Shown: positions 17,090 through 25,636 of the stretch, piece by piece
Layout of the letters: every line of letters starts with the position of its first letter
Numbering within the stretch: position 1 is the first letter of the stretch
Assembly (NCBI RefSeq): GCF_009650995.1
Contig: NZ_WHVV01000002.1
Location: 267,708 to 331,707 of the forward strand
Direction of reading: 5' to 3'
DNA from: Sporosarcina cascadiensis
GTDB taxonomy: Bacteria; Bacillota; Bacilli; Bacillales_A; Planococcaceae
DNA length: 64,000 bases
Translations under genes and position numbers: made by a program
Notes under the pieces: generated by a model
Seen by the model: only the letters and a program-made list of their open reading frames with translations
Told to the model about the DNA's origin: nothing
The model's database searches: none

Positions 17090-17671
17090 TTAGTCGGGCG
17101 TCACTAGAATTATACTTCTCATTTCATCATACTCATCCGCCAATTCCTTCATTTCAATCTTCAGCTGAAAGCCTTCAAACGCCTGCAGGAGACGGCCGAC
17201 TTCTTCCCAGTTATATGGCTTGCCGTCTATGATGACGAGCGGTGCTTCGCTGTCGGTTTCATTATAGGAAAGCACGCCAATCAATTGATGCTCTTTGACA
17301 GCAGTGTACGGCTGTCCGTTCGAATACTTTCCTGTTTCGAGATAAGTCTTCGACACGCCTCGTTTGGTCTTTTCTTTCAGCTGGTCGAACAGTGTATGCT
17401 GATCGGCTGTTAACTCTCCATCCACTGCAAATTCGTAGCCGTGCTCCCATCGTTCGCGGGCTGTCAGCAAAATGGCTGATCCCATAATCAGACGTTCTAC
17501 TTCGAAAAGACGCTGAATACCATTTGTGTCAGCGGCGGAAAATGTTTTGGGCAGTTCGGGGAGATCTACCCCGAGTTTATCCGCCATTATCGCATTATAG
17601 CAATCCATACAAAGCGGCTGTCCGTCGAACTGTACGTGCACCGAACCGATGCCGCAAATAGTACATTTCAT
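17090..17671 (-). CDS. Zinc-ribbon protein of unknown function
   Basis: A 193-residue soluble protein. The N-terminus holds a treble-clef or zinc-ribbon pattern: MKCTICGIG then QPLCMDCYNA, giving CxxC...CxxC (residues about 3-25). The rest is mixed alpha/beta with no membrane segment or recognised catalytic motif. I chose ATG 17671 because GGAG sits 8 bases upstream; an in-frame GTG three codons earlier overlaps that site. It is flanked by terminators and probably monocistronic. It may belong to a DUF of zinc-ribbon proteins common in Bacillota, but I cannot assign a function. Confidence 0.75.
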   Translation of the reverse strand: MKCTICGIGSVHVQFDGQPLCMDCYNAIMADKLGVDLPELPKTFSAADTNGIQRLFEVERLIMGSAILLTARERWEHGYEFAVDGELTADQHTLFDQLKEKTKRGVSKTYLETGKYSNGQPYTAVKEHQLIGVLSYNETDSEAPLVIIDGKPYNWEEVGRLLQAFEGFQLKIEMKELADEYDEMRSIILVTPD

Positions 17672-17778
17672 ACAAATCACTCCGTTTTACGTTCATTTAT
17701 CATAGAAAAATCTACTTGCCATGCAAATAATATTCTGTTTACTGGAGACTTGATTCTTTTTGGATGTCCTTATTTTTA

Positions 17779-18747
17779 TCAGTCCATATAATGTTCTATT
17801 AAATAAAGAACTCTGTTTTGGGTTTCGAAAGCAAGATAATCCATTCCAGATGCTCTGCTTGCAGCGGTTTCGTCCGGAAGTTCAGCGAATCTTTTCTCTT
17901 TTTGTTTGATCCACTCGCGCTGCTCATTTTTCAAGTTATTGAAATCGTTGGCAGACATGGATTGTTTCAGTGCGCCCCAAATCTCATTCAATAAGCTGTC
18001 CCATTGGTCATAGTACTGTCCGAAAAATCCATCCCATAAGTCTTGTGCATTGGGATCGGCTGCTCTTGCCTCATTCATAATCCTTTGTTCTAATTGATCG
18101 GATTTATTGAGATAGCGGGATTTCAGATCACTGTGGTTCTCTTTCGGAGAAGAAGAATTTTTTGCCGTTTCTTTGGCAGGCTGTTTGTCATCCGTGGTTG
18201 CAGCGGATGTTTCAGTTGTCGTTTGCTCTTTCGCTGCATTTTCTGCTTTCTGCGCTTTTTCCTTCTCTGCTTCCTTAGCAGCTGCTGCCTTTTCGTCCTT
18301 CTTCCGTTTCTTTTCTTCTATCGCTGCTGCTTTTTCCTGTTCTTTTCTGGCTTTCTCCATTTCTTTCTCCAAATTCTTCACTTTAACCAGCTGTATATTT
18401 GGATTTGGTTCATTTGAATCCATCACACTCTTCACTTTGATTTTTTCTTTTTTCTCAAACTTGCCTTCCAGAAAGAATTGATAAGTTTGTGTCCCGGGTT
18501 CTGCAATGTCGATAATGAAATTACCTTTCTTTAAATCGGTCGCCCGGTAGTCCACTGTCTCAGGCTGACTGTCAAAATCATTTCTGACAACCATTCTGTC
18601 TCCGCTGAACTCAAGGAATCGGCTTTCTTCCTGGTCATCCACGATCTTCCATGCACCTTCCAGCTGTTTGTCCGGTGAACTGCCGCATGCGGATAATACA
18701 CTTACGATGAAAATAGATAGTATTAATAGACTTGCAGACTTTCTCAA
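17779..18747 (-). CDS. Lipoprotein with coiled coil and C-terminal LprI-like domain
   Basis: A 322-residue lipoprotein. The signal peptide ends in the lipobox LSAC (Cys about 21). Residues 25-125 form a small beta-rich domain (EGAWKIVDDQEESRFLEFSG opening). A long Lys/Glu/Ala coiled coil follows at about 126-175, then a Thr/Ser/Lys-rich linker. The last 100 residues resemble a DUF1311/LprI-type helical domain (QWDSLLNEIWGALKQSM, then KNEQREWIKQKEKRF). It should sit on the outer face of the membrane with the coiled coil reaching into the wall. The function is unknown. It is single, with an AT-rich gap on both sides. Confidence 0.78.
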   Translation of the reverse strand: MRKSASLLILSIFIVSVLSACGSSPDKQLEGAWKIVDDQEESRFLEFSGDRMVVRNDFDSQPETVDYRATDLKKGNFIIDIAEPGTQTYQFFLEGKFEKKEKIKVKSVMDSNEPNPNIQLVKVKNLEKEMEKARKEQEKAAAIEEKKRKKDEKAAAAKEAEKEKAQKAENAAKEQTTTETSAATTDDKQPAKETAKNSSSPKENHSDLKSRYLNKSDQLEQRIMNEARAADPNAQDLWDGFFGQYYDQWDSLLNEIWGALKQSMSANDFNNLKNEQREWIKQKEKRFAELPDETAASRASGMDYLAFETQNRVLYLIEHYMD

Positions 18748-18867
18748 AATAAAAACTCCTTTTAATCAAATTTAATAATTACATAAAAGTTCCAACTCAG
18801 GAAGAGTCAGGGTTAGTATATTCTGGGAATTCGCGTATGTAAACCCATTTCGGAACAAGCGTTATCC

Positions 18868-18889
18868 CTGTACTAGGTACACATACAAA
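18868..18889 (+). repeat. Dispersed repeat, type A
   Basis: TGTACTAGGTACACATACAA, diverged copy between two minus-strand genes. Confidence 0.55.
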
Positions 18890-18893
18890 ATAA

Positions 18894-18938
18894 CAAAAAA
18901 GCTGCCCCAGAAAATCAATACTGATTTTCCGTGGCAGC
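18894..18938 (-). terminator. Terminator of the copper-amine-oxidase-N-like protein gene
   Basis: On the minus strand GCTGCCACGGAAAATCA and TGATTTTCTGGGGCAGC pair and are followed by a T run, 8 bases after the stop. Confidence 0.88.
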
Positions 18939-18946
18939 CTGTTTCA

Positions 18947-20299
18947 TCAGATTTCCATTTCTAACTCTTCGCCCAAACCAAGTTCTTCCATATATTCTTC
19001 CATGGAAATCGCATTCTTGATCACTTCTTCAGGAACTTTGATTTCTTTAATCTGGTTGAAGTTGCTGAACGTTCCATTCATCTTTTGGAAAATAGAAATC
19101 TTTTCATCTTCCATACTCATGGACATTTTCGTAACAGCTGAAAGATCCAGAGGGAATAATGTTTCTTTATCGATCGTTTGAACTGAATAGTACTCTTCGA
19201 TATTCAAATTCAATGCTTCCAGAATATCACCGATGTCCGCTTCAGTTCCTTCTTCCTCAGCAGTACCTTCCTCATCTACTGAACCTTCCTCTTCTGCAGT
19301 ACCTTCTTCAACTGCTTCTGCTTCTTCAGTTGATGATTCTTTATCTTCGGAAGGAATCATGCCTTGTACGTCTTCCGGAAGCAATCCAGGCAGCAGATTC
19401 ATGATTTCATCCATCATGTCTTTGAATTGTTCATTCGTCAACGTTTGCGTCATGACGTACTTGTCATCATATTCAAACACGTGAACACCTTCGCTGAACT
19501 TCTTCATCAATTCCAATTGAGCATGCGGATCTGCCTGCTGTGCAGAAGATTGTGCGATCAGGTTAGTCATATCGTCGTCCATTTTGATCCACTTTTTAAT
19601 CGTGCTGTCGTATTGATACATGCCGTCTTCTGTGACATATGCTTTTTGCATTTGATCCAGTGACTCGCCCATCATATTCATTTTCATCGTTGTTTCCATA
19701 TACATGGCCAGCGGATTTTGAATAGCATCCATTTTCAGATTCATCAACATATGAATAGGATCTTCTTCAGAGGAAGCTTCCATTGTCTGATCGATTGTCA
19801 AAGCAGCAGAAAAACTATTCAAGTCAGCCTGAAGCGTTTTCTCTAGGAATGCATCAACATCTTTCACACGATTTGTAGTGACATTAACCGTTTTCTGATC
19901 TTCTGTTACTTCAACCTGGAAACCTTCCAATGAAGATAAAAATTCTCCGGTTACATAATTTCCAGCGTTCTGTAATGTAAGAGGGAATTCTGTATTGGCC
20001 TTTTTCCCGTTCACATCAATTTTTCCAGCTGCAACATTAAAATCCACTGTAACGTAAGAGTTTGTAGCAGTTACTACACCTTTATCTTCCGTCACTTTAA
20101 AACCAGCTTCATTGAATACATTCTGAACTGGAATTAAAATTTCATCATTCGAGAAAAACGGCTGCTCGTACCCCTCAACTTCTACCCCGTCAACCACTAA
20201 TTTTGCCGTATTCGTATCTGCCGCCTGCACGTTGCCGGCTGGTACAGCAAAAGCAAGTGCTAACACAAGCGCGAATACCCAAGAACCCAACTTCTTCAA
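18947..20299 (-). CDS. Secreted protein with copper amine oxidase N-terminal-like domain
   Basis: A 450-residue exported protein. A signal peptide (MKKLGSWVFALVLALAFAVP, cleavage near VQAAD) precedes a domain of the stalk type found at the N-terminus of bacterial copper amine oxidase-like wall proteins (LVVDGVEVEGYEQPFFSNDE, then ILIPVQNVFNEAGFKV and EFLSSLEGFQVEV). The rest is a lipoprotein-carrier-like beta domain rich in Met, with a very acidic low-complexity stretch of EEGTAEEEGSVDEEGT type at about 335-360. No catalytic amine oxidase domain is present. The start is TTG 20299 with AAGGGGG 7 bases upstream; the earlier TTG at 20317 overlaps that site. A role in the cell envelope is an inference. 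Confidence 0.8.
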   Translation of the reverse strand: MKKLGSWVFALVLALAFAVPAGNVQAADTNTAKLVVDGVEVEGYEQPFFSNDEILIPVQNVFNEAGFKVTEDKGVVTATNSYVTVDFNVAAGKIDVNGKKANTEFPLTLQNAGNYVTGEFLSSLEGFQVEVTEDQKTVNVTTNRVKDVDAFLEKTLQADLNSFSAALTIDQTMEASSEEDPIHMLMNLKMDAIQNPLAMYMETTMKMNMMGESLDQMQKAYVTEDGMYQYDSTIKKWIKMDDDMTNLIAQSSAQQADPHAQLELMKKFSEGVHVFEYDDKYVMTQTLTNEQFKDMMDEIMNLLPGLLPEDVQGMIPSEDKESSTEEAEAVEEGTAEEEGSVDEEGTAEEEGTEADIGDILEALNLNIEEYYSVQTIDKETLFPLDLSAVTKMSMSMEDEKISIFQKMNGTFSNFNQIKEIKVPEEVIKNAISMEEYMEELGLGEELEMEI

Positions 20300-20658
20300 A
20301 ACTAAAACCCCCTTCAAATTTGGAAAACCATACCTGCATTGTGTGCAAGTATACTATTGTGTACGGATAGTTCCTGAAATGGTTTCAAATAAAGTGAAAG
20401 TTTATAAAGTTTTTTTAGAATTATTAGATGGAAATTTTGATTCTATATAATAAGTCAACATAATTTAATGAAATTAGTAGAATCAACGTTTCTGCTGCAT
20501 TGTAGGAGATATAGTTTTTAAGTGTTAACTTTCTAATTGGAGCTCAAGTACGATCATTTATGATTGAAGAAGAGTTTTTTTCGATTGTGAAAACATATTG
20601 AATAGTAAGATCCATATTTCTTTTTTCACTATTATTGTTGCAATAAATTAAAATGATA
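20300..20658. other. Intergenic region between divergent units
   Basis: AT-rich, with no coding or RNA signature that I recognise. It separates the minus-strand envelope protein gene from the PTS island; regulatory sites for the latter begin at 20659. Confidence 0.6.
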
Positions 20659-20672
20659 AGAAAGCGCTTACA
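20659..20672 (+). promoter_or_regulatory. CcpA cre site upstream of the PTS island
   Basis: AGAAAGCGCTTACA matches the cre consensus TGWAANCGNTNWCA at 13 of 14 positions. It lies just before the probable -35, so CcpA with HPr-Ser-P would repress the island during growth on preferred sugars. Confidence 0.8.
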
Positions 20673-20677
20673 TGTTA

Positions 20678-20706
20678 TTGTTTGAATTGTGGGAACATAT
20701 TATAAG
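20678..20706 (+). promoter_or_regulatory. Probable promoter of the PTS island
   Basis: TTGTTT and TATAAG are spaced by 17 bases and end 18 bases before the first ATG. The -35 is weak, consistent with dependence on the PRD activator. Position is inferred. Confidence 0.45.
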
Positions 20707-20724
20707 TGAGGTGAACATGAAACT

Positions 20725-21564
20725 ATGTTAGTTTCTTCAAAAGAATTATTTAAAATCGCTTTACAAAAACAGTTTGCCATTCCGGCTACAAATTTTGTGG
20801 ATCAAAACACTTTACGTGCCTATTTAGCGGTTGCGGAAAAAAGACAATTACCTCTCATTGTTTCGTTTGCTCAAGCTCATGAAGAAGAAATGAAATTGGA
20901 GGAAGCCGCTTTATTTGGCAAGTATTATGCTGAGAAAGCGGAGGTTCCGATTGTTCTACATCTAGATCATGGCACAGATGTAGACTATGTAAAGCGAGCG
21001 GTCGATTTAGGCTTTACATCGGTGATGATCGATGCTTCTCAAGATTCATTAGATGATAATATCAGAAAAACACAAGAAATAATTGATTACGCCAGACCGT
21101 CAGGAGTTGCTGTGGAAGCTGAGATCGGTCACGTCGGTTCTGGTGAAAATTATGAAAACTTAGAGCAAAGTGAATCGTTATTTACAACTGTGGAAGATGC
21201 AAAGATATTTTATGAAAAAACACTAGTAGACTCATTGGCAATTTCAATAGGAACAGCCCATGGAAATTATGCCGGCACCCCACATATTAACTTTGAAAGA
21301 CTGCGTGAAATCTCACAAGCTGTACCCGTACCTCTAGTATTGCATGGTGGATCATCGTCAGGAGATGAAAATCTCTGTCAATGTGCTCTAGGGAATATAG
21401 TGAAAATAAATATTTTTACCGATTTGATGAACTCTGCTGTGAAAGATGTGACGCTCGAGAGTAGTAATTATCTTGACGTCAGGAATTCATTACATTCAGG
21501 TATCGAGAAATGCCTGAACCATTACTTTACAGTATTCAATACAAAAAGCGTGCGTCTTTACTAA
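20725..21564 (+). CDS. Class II ketose-(bis)phosphate aldolase
   Basis: A 279-residue zinc aldolase of the FbaA/GatY/KbaY family, which splits a ketose phosphate into dihydroxyacetone phosphate and an aldehyde. It shows the zinc-ligand segment VLHLDHGTD (about 77-85), EAEIGHVGSGENY (about 132-144), GTAHGNY (about 173-179), LVLHGGSSSGDE (about 205-216), and the phosphate-binding INIFTDL. ATG 20725 follows GAGGTGA. It opens the PTS island behind a cre site. With no phosphofructokinase-type kinase here, it may act directly on a ketose 1-phosphate made by the PTS, with the aldehyde going to the aldehyde dehydrogenase (inference). Confidence 0.88.
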   Translation: MLVSSKELFKIALQKQFAIPATNFVDQNTLRAYLAVAEKRQLPLIVSFAQAHEEEMKLEEAALFGKYYAEKAEVPIVLHLDHGTDVDYVKRAVDLGFTSVMIDASQDSLDDNIRKTQEIIDYARPSGVAVEAEIGHVGSGENYENLEQSESLFTTVEDAKIFYEKTLVDSLAISIGTAHGNYAGTPHINFERLREISQAVPVPLVLHGGSSSGDENLCQCALGNIVKINIFTDLMNSAVKDVTLESSNYLDVRNSLHSGIEKCLNHYFTVFNTKSVRLY

Positions 21565-21581
21565 TGAAAGGGGGGATGAGG

Positions 21582-22280
21582 GTGAGGATCAGGAAAGGAG
21601 ACCCTTTTTTCGTTGTCAATCCGAAGAGTTTTTTATTCGGTGATAAATTGCTGAAGCTGGCGCATGCGGCGAATAAATTGGCGAGACAATACGAAGTCAC
21701 TGTTTTATTTACAGGACCACAAACTGAGCTGGCAAATATCGTAGCAGAATGCCCTGACTTGATAGTCACCGCACAGCATATGGATAGTGTTGAACTTGGT
21801 GATGCCATGGGTTATGTGCTTGCAGATTCATTGTGTTATATAGGTGTAAAAGCTGTCGTGTTGAATCACGCAGACAACCCGTTAACTATAGGCGAAATTG
21901 AAAAAACTATCGTAAGGGCAAAAGATGCGGGGCTTCAGACAATAGTTTGTGCGGATACTGTAAAAGAAGCGCAGGCAATTGCAATGCTGGCGCCGGATGT
22001 AATATTGGCGGAACCGACTGAACTGATTGGCCAAAATCAGAAAAGTGATCGCATATACGTGGAAGCGACTATAGAAAAGATTAAGGAAGTAAACCCCAGT
22101 ATACTTGTAGAACAGGGAGCAGGTATACGTACTGAAGCGGATGTTGCAGAGCTATTTAGACTTGGAGCTGACGGAGTTGGTGTTACGAGCGGTATTGTGA
22201 AGGCAGCCGACCCTGTAGATATGATGGAGAAGATGATACGTGCTGCAGCACAATATAAAGAAGTGAGGAGAGGGAAATAA
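21582..22280 (+). CDS. Triosephosphate isomerase-like TIM-barrel isomerase
   Basis: A 232-residue TIM-barrel protein related to triosephosphate isomerase but shorter and diverged. It has the opening VVNPKSFLFG in place of GNWKMN, VLNHADNP (about 104-111) in the usual catalytic His position, ILAEPTELIGQ (about 150-160) with the catalytic Glu, and VEQGAGIRTEADV plus GADGVGVTSGIVKA at the phosphate end. Such paralogues isomerise dihydroxyacetone phosphate or tetrulose and related ketose phosphates in polyol pathways (family knowledge). I prefer GTG 21582, 6 bases after a GGGGGG site; ATG 21564 overlapping the aldolase stop or ATG 21576 are alternatives. It ends in a 1-base overlap with yjbQ. Confidence 0.8.
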   Translation: MRIRKGDPFFVVNPKSFLFGDKLLKLAHAANKLARQYEVTVLFTGPQTELANIVAECPDLIVTAQHMDSVELGDAMGYVLADSLCYIGVKAVVLNHADNPLTIGEIEKTIVRAKDAGLQTIVCADTVKEAQAIAMLAPDVILAEPTELIGQNQKSDRIYVEATIEKIKEVNPSILVEQGAGIRTEADVAELFRLGADGVGVTSGIVKAADPVDMMEKMIRAAAQYKEVRRGK

Positions 22281-22789
22281 TGATCTACTCCGGAAAACTG
22301 CAATTGACCTCCCATGGAAACCGCGTAACCTATCATGAAATAACGGAACAGATTCGGGAAATTGTCGTCGAAAGTAAAGTTAAAGATGGAATATGTGTGG
22401 TAGCAAGCCCCCATACGACATGTTCGGTAATTTTTGAAGAACTCTCTTATGACCGGAACTACTATGGTGATGAGTATCTGCAAGTAGATTTGAATAATAT
22501 CATGGAGAAATTAGCACCCAGATGTACAACTGAAGGCCAGTATTTTCATCCGGGTCCAAAACATATACAGGTCGGATTAGAAGAATTCAAGGGACGAATC
22601 AGTCCGGAAGCTTTTACGATGCTAAACACAGATGCACACTTGCGTAGCACACTTTTAGGAACCAGTGAAACCTTTATTATCGAAGAGGGAGCATTACAGA
22701 TTGGCTTGGTTGGTTATATTTACTTTATAGATTGGGACCAGATCAGGCAGAGGAACCGAACATGTCATGTCAAAATAATAGGTGAATAA
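22280..22789 (+). CDS. YjbQ/UPF0047 family protein
   Basis: A 169-residue protein of the YjbQ family, a compact beta fold with metal-binding His residues. Seen are VVASPHTTCSVIFEE (about 42-56), in which PHTT is diagnostic, and MLNTDAHLRSTLLGTSE (about 115-131). YjbQ proteins have been linked to a side thiamine phosphate synthase activity, but their true role is unclear. The start codon overlaps the end of the isomerase gene by one base, so it is co-translated with sugar-phosphate enzymes. That context hints at a role in handling a sugar phosphate here (inference). Confidence 0.88.
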   Translation: MIYSGKLQLTSHGNRVTYHEITEQIREIVVESKVKDGICVVASPHTTCSVIFEELSYDRNYYGDEYLQVDLNNIMEKLAPRCTTEGQYFHPGPKHIQVGLEEFKGRISPEAFTMLNTDAHLRSTLLGTSETFIIEEGALQIGLVGYIYFIDWDQIRQRNRTCHVKIIGE

Positions 22790-22862
22790 AGTGTATGCTG
22801 AATTTAGATTGCATTTTGGTGACTGAATAAGAATATATGGAATATCAAAATGAAACAAGGAA

Positions 22863-24860
22863 GTGTCAATATTGTTTGATATCTCAACCAGGCAAGCAAA
22901 ATTGATTGATCTGCTGACAAAGAATGAGACCTATTTACCGGCTAAATATTTTGCGGATCAGCTGAACGTATCTAATCGGACGATTTTTAATGATCTGGAA
23001 AAATTGAAAGATGTGTTTAAAGAATGCAATTTGGTTATCGATAAGAAACCAAATCAAGGAATTAAGCTTATTGGTAACTTTGCGGCTTCTAAAAATCTCA
23101 TACAGACTGTTGCAGAGCATTATAGAAACAACCAATCCAGTTTAAGTTCGCTGGATCGTCAGATGCTGATTGCTAAGTGGCTGCTTGTTAATAGTAAGGT
23201 TGTTACTTACAATTCTATGTCGATGGACTTATATACCAGTTCAAGTTCTTTAATAAAAGATATTGAAAATCTCCGCCATTTGTTTGGGGAAGATCTGAAA
23301 ATAATTTCGAACAGCAAAGGAACGAAGGTATCCGGGAAGGAAATAGATATTCAAAAAGCAATCAAACGTTTGGCTTATCTGTTGATCAATAAAAAACAAG
23401 ACAATTATTCCTTGTCATCTTATGCACATGCACTGGAAAGCCTGTTCGATAAAAAAGTTACGGAATCAGTTTATGATTCTGTAAAGAAAATCAGCTACTA
23501 TCGAAACCGAAATATTCCTGAACAATATCTAAAATCATTTTTCATCTCGCTATTAATTTTGACAGAACGCTCTAACCGTGGATTTCACTTAACTAGTCTT
23601 CCTCACATCCATATTGACGGTGTGGAAGCAATAAGAAAACATCCTATGGCTGAAGTGATTTCCATGGATATAGAAAGTAAACTGGGCAGCAGATTTACAG
23701 AAATAGAACACCAATATATTAGCAATGAATTGTTCGCCCACCGGATGGAACCGTCACATAGCAATGAATGGGCAGAAGACTTTTATTCGTTGGATATCCG
23801 GGAAATGATAGCAGAAATCAGCCAGGCGATAGAGATAGATCTGAGCAATGATGAAAATTTGTTTCAATCGTTGATCAGCCATACGGTTCCAATGATTTAC
23901 CGTCTGAAGTCGGATATTACTATTAATAACTCGTTGTTGAATGAAATAAAAACCAACTATGGTGTTCTGTTTCATATCATTCGCTATTCCATAGAAAAAA
24001 TAGAGATGAAACATAATATTAAACTAACTGACGATGATATATCTTTTATTACACTACATTTTCAAGTGGCAATCGAAAGAAGGAAAAACATTTCCCAAGT
24101 ATTGGTCGTTTGTCAGTCAGGTATTGTGACGTCTGAATTGATCATCCAGAGGATCGAGAATCTCTTGCCTGCGAATATAAAATTTAATTTAATTTCGGCT
24201 TCGCGACTGGTTCAAGAAGATCTATCAACTGTCGATTTTATCATTTCTTCAATTAGGTTGAATGAAATCAATCACCCGGTAGTCTATGTTTCTCCTCTGG
24301 TCAGCGATACGGACTTGAAAAATATATACGATTTTTATTTGAACTATTCCCCGCGGGAGAGAAAGAACGACGATCAAGTGCTGAATACAGATTTATTATC
24401 AACATTTGTCAATCCCAGATACATTTTTCTAAATGAAGCGAGTACAACAAAGGAAGAATGTTTAAATAAGATGATTGGGAAACTTGAGGAAGACCGCATG
24501 GTAAATTCAGCATTTAGAGAATCCATTTATGATCGTGATATTTTAGGGAACACCGTTGTTCAAGGGTGGGTAGCAGTCCCTCATGCCCTTTCGTCGAGTG
24601 TCAATGAGACCCAAATATCCATTATGACTACATCGAAGCCTGTTAAATGGAATCAGGAAGAGCATGTATCAGTCATACTTTTATTGGCAGTTGCTGAAAA
24701 AGACGTGAAAATCATCAGAAAACTGTTAAGCCATCTTTACAAAGTGATACTCGCATCAAATGATTATGAGCAAATTCCACCCATCAGTTCATTTACTGAT
24801 CCCGATGAATTCATTGAGTTCCTTAGAAAAGGGAAGGAAGATTTTCAGTTTTCGTTATAG
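22863..24860 (+). CDS. PRD-domain transcriptional activator with EIIB and EIIA modules (BglG/MtlR/LicR family)
   Basis: A 665-residue PTS-controlled regulator. Domains in order: an N-terminal HTH (residues about 5-60, YFADQLNVSNRTIFNDLEKL), a second HTH, two PRDs (about 190-290 and 300-400; conserved His in RYSIEKIE... and FITLHFQVAIERR), a galactitol-type EIIB (about 412-500, VLVVCQSGIVTSEL with the Cys), and an EIIA of the fructose type (about 520-660, VPHALSS with the His). Phosphorylation of these sites by HPr and the cognate EII couples substrate presence to transcription. GTG 22863 is close to AAGGAAG; TTG 22872 has better spacing and may be the true start. It sits in the operon it probably activates. 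Confidence 0.9.
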   Translation: MSILFDISTRQAKLIDLLTKNETYLPAKYFADQLNVSNRTIFNDLEKLKDVFKECNLVIDKKPNQGIKLIGNFAASKNLIQTVAEHYRNNQSSLSSLDRQMLIAKWLLVNSKVVTYNSMSMDLYTSSSSLIKDIENLRHLFGEDLKIISNSKGTKVSGKEIDIQKAIKRLAYLLINKKQDNYSLSSYAHALESLFDKKVTESVYDSVKKISYYRNRNIPEQYLKSFFISLLILTERSNRGFHLTSLPHIHIDGVEAIRKHPMAEVISMDIESKLGSRFTEIEHQYISNELFAHRMEPSHSNEWAEDFYSLDIREMIAEISQAIEIDLSNDENLFQSLISHTVPMIYRLKSDITINNSLLNEIKTNYGVLFHIIRYSIEKIEMKHNIKLTDDDISFITLHFQVAIERRKNISQVLVVCQSGIVTSELIIQRIENLLPANIKFNLISASRLVQEDLSTVDFIISSIRLNEINHPVVYVSPLVSDTDLKNIYDFYLNYSPRERKNDDQVLNTDLLSTFVNPRYIFLNEASTTKEECLNKMIGKLEEDRMVNSAFRESIYDRDILGNTVVQGWVAVPHALSSSVNETQISIMTTSKPVKWNQEEHVSVILLLAVAEKDVKIIRKLLSHLYKVILASNDYEQIPPISSFTDPDEFIEFLRKGKEDFQFSL

Positions 24861-24876
24861 GAATGGAGGTACTACA

Positions 24877-25344
24877 GTGTACGTCGAAGAAAACTTAGTG
24901 TTTTTTAATAACAGCTTTGAAGATAAGAACGAACTTTTTGATTTTATGGCAGACGTGCTTGAAAAGGAAGGATACGTTACAGAAGAATTTAGAGAAGCCA
25001 TAAAAATCCGGGAAGAAAATTATCCGACGGGCCTTAAATTGACAACTATGAATGTTGCAATTGTGCATACTGAAGCAATCTATTCCCAAACGGATAAGTT
25101 AGTCATATTGAAGCTTGGAAAACCGATAGTCTTCAATAATATCGAAACTCTGCAGCCGTTAGAAGTGGACTTCATCATTGGGCTGATTCTAAAGGATAGT
25201 GAAAAACATTTGCAGATTTTAAAGAATGTCAGTCAGTTGTTACAAAGTGAGGAGGCAATTGACTCGATAAAAAACACAGCCTCCCATGAAGAGTTATTAA
25301 AGATGATGATAAAATATTTTAATGAAAAGAGGAGTCTATTATGA
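24877..25344 (+). CDS. PTS EIIA component (fructose/galactitol type)
   Basis: A 155-residue soluble EIIA that receives phosphate from HPr on a histidine. The active region is YPTGLKLTTMNVAIVHTEA, with His64 as the probable phosphorylation site. GTG 24877 follows GGAGG with 7 bases spacing; a longer in-frame reading starting at 24760 would run into the regulator gene and lacks a ribosome site. The end overlaps the EIIB gene by 4 bases. It passes phosphate to the neighbouring EIIB. Confidence 0.88.
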   Translation: MYVEENLVFFNNSFEDKNELFDFMADVLEKEGYVTEEFREAIKIREENYPTGLKLTTMNVAIVHTEAIYSQTDKLVILKLGKPIVFNNIETLQPLEVDFIIGLILKDSEKHLQILKNVSQLLQSEEAIDSIKNTASHEELLKMMIKYFNEKRSLL

Positions 25345-25625
25345 CTAAAAAAATTGTAATTGCATGCGGCGCCGGCCTTGCAACATCCACGATGATTCTG
25401 CAGAAAGTAGATGAATATTTAAAGGAACTAGGATTGAAATATACCATCACCCAGTCGCAGATCTATGAGCTGGATATGTATGACGGGGAAGCTGATCTGT
25501 TTATTACATCCATGAGGATTGACCAGTCTAAATATAAGACACCGATTCTATTGGGTATGCCTTTTTTAGTGGGAATGAATGAAGATACTTTAAAAGAGGA
25601 AATTAAACAGGTTCTTATGAAATAG
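25341..25625 (+). CDS. PTS EIIB component (galactitol type)
   Basis: A 94-residue EIIB with the P-loop-like phosphocysteine motif ACGAGLATSTMI; Cys9 is the phosphorylation site. Length and fold fit the GatB/SgcB family. It starts inside the EIIA stop (ATGA overlap) and is followed after 11 bases by EIIC. Cytoplasmic, bound to EIIC at the membrane. Confidence 0.92.
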   Translation: MTKKIVIACGAGLATSTMILQKVDEYLKELGLKYTITQSQIYELDMYDGEADLFITSMRIDQSKYKTPILLGMPFLVGMNEDTLKEEIKQVLMK

Positions 25626-25636
25626 GGGGAGATCAT

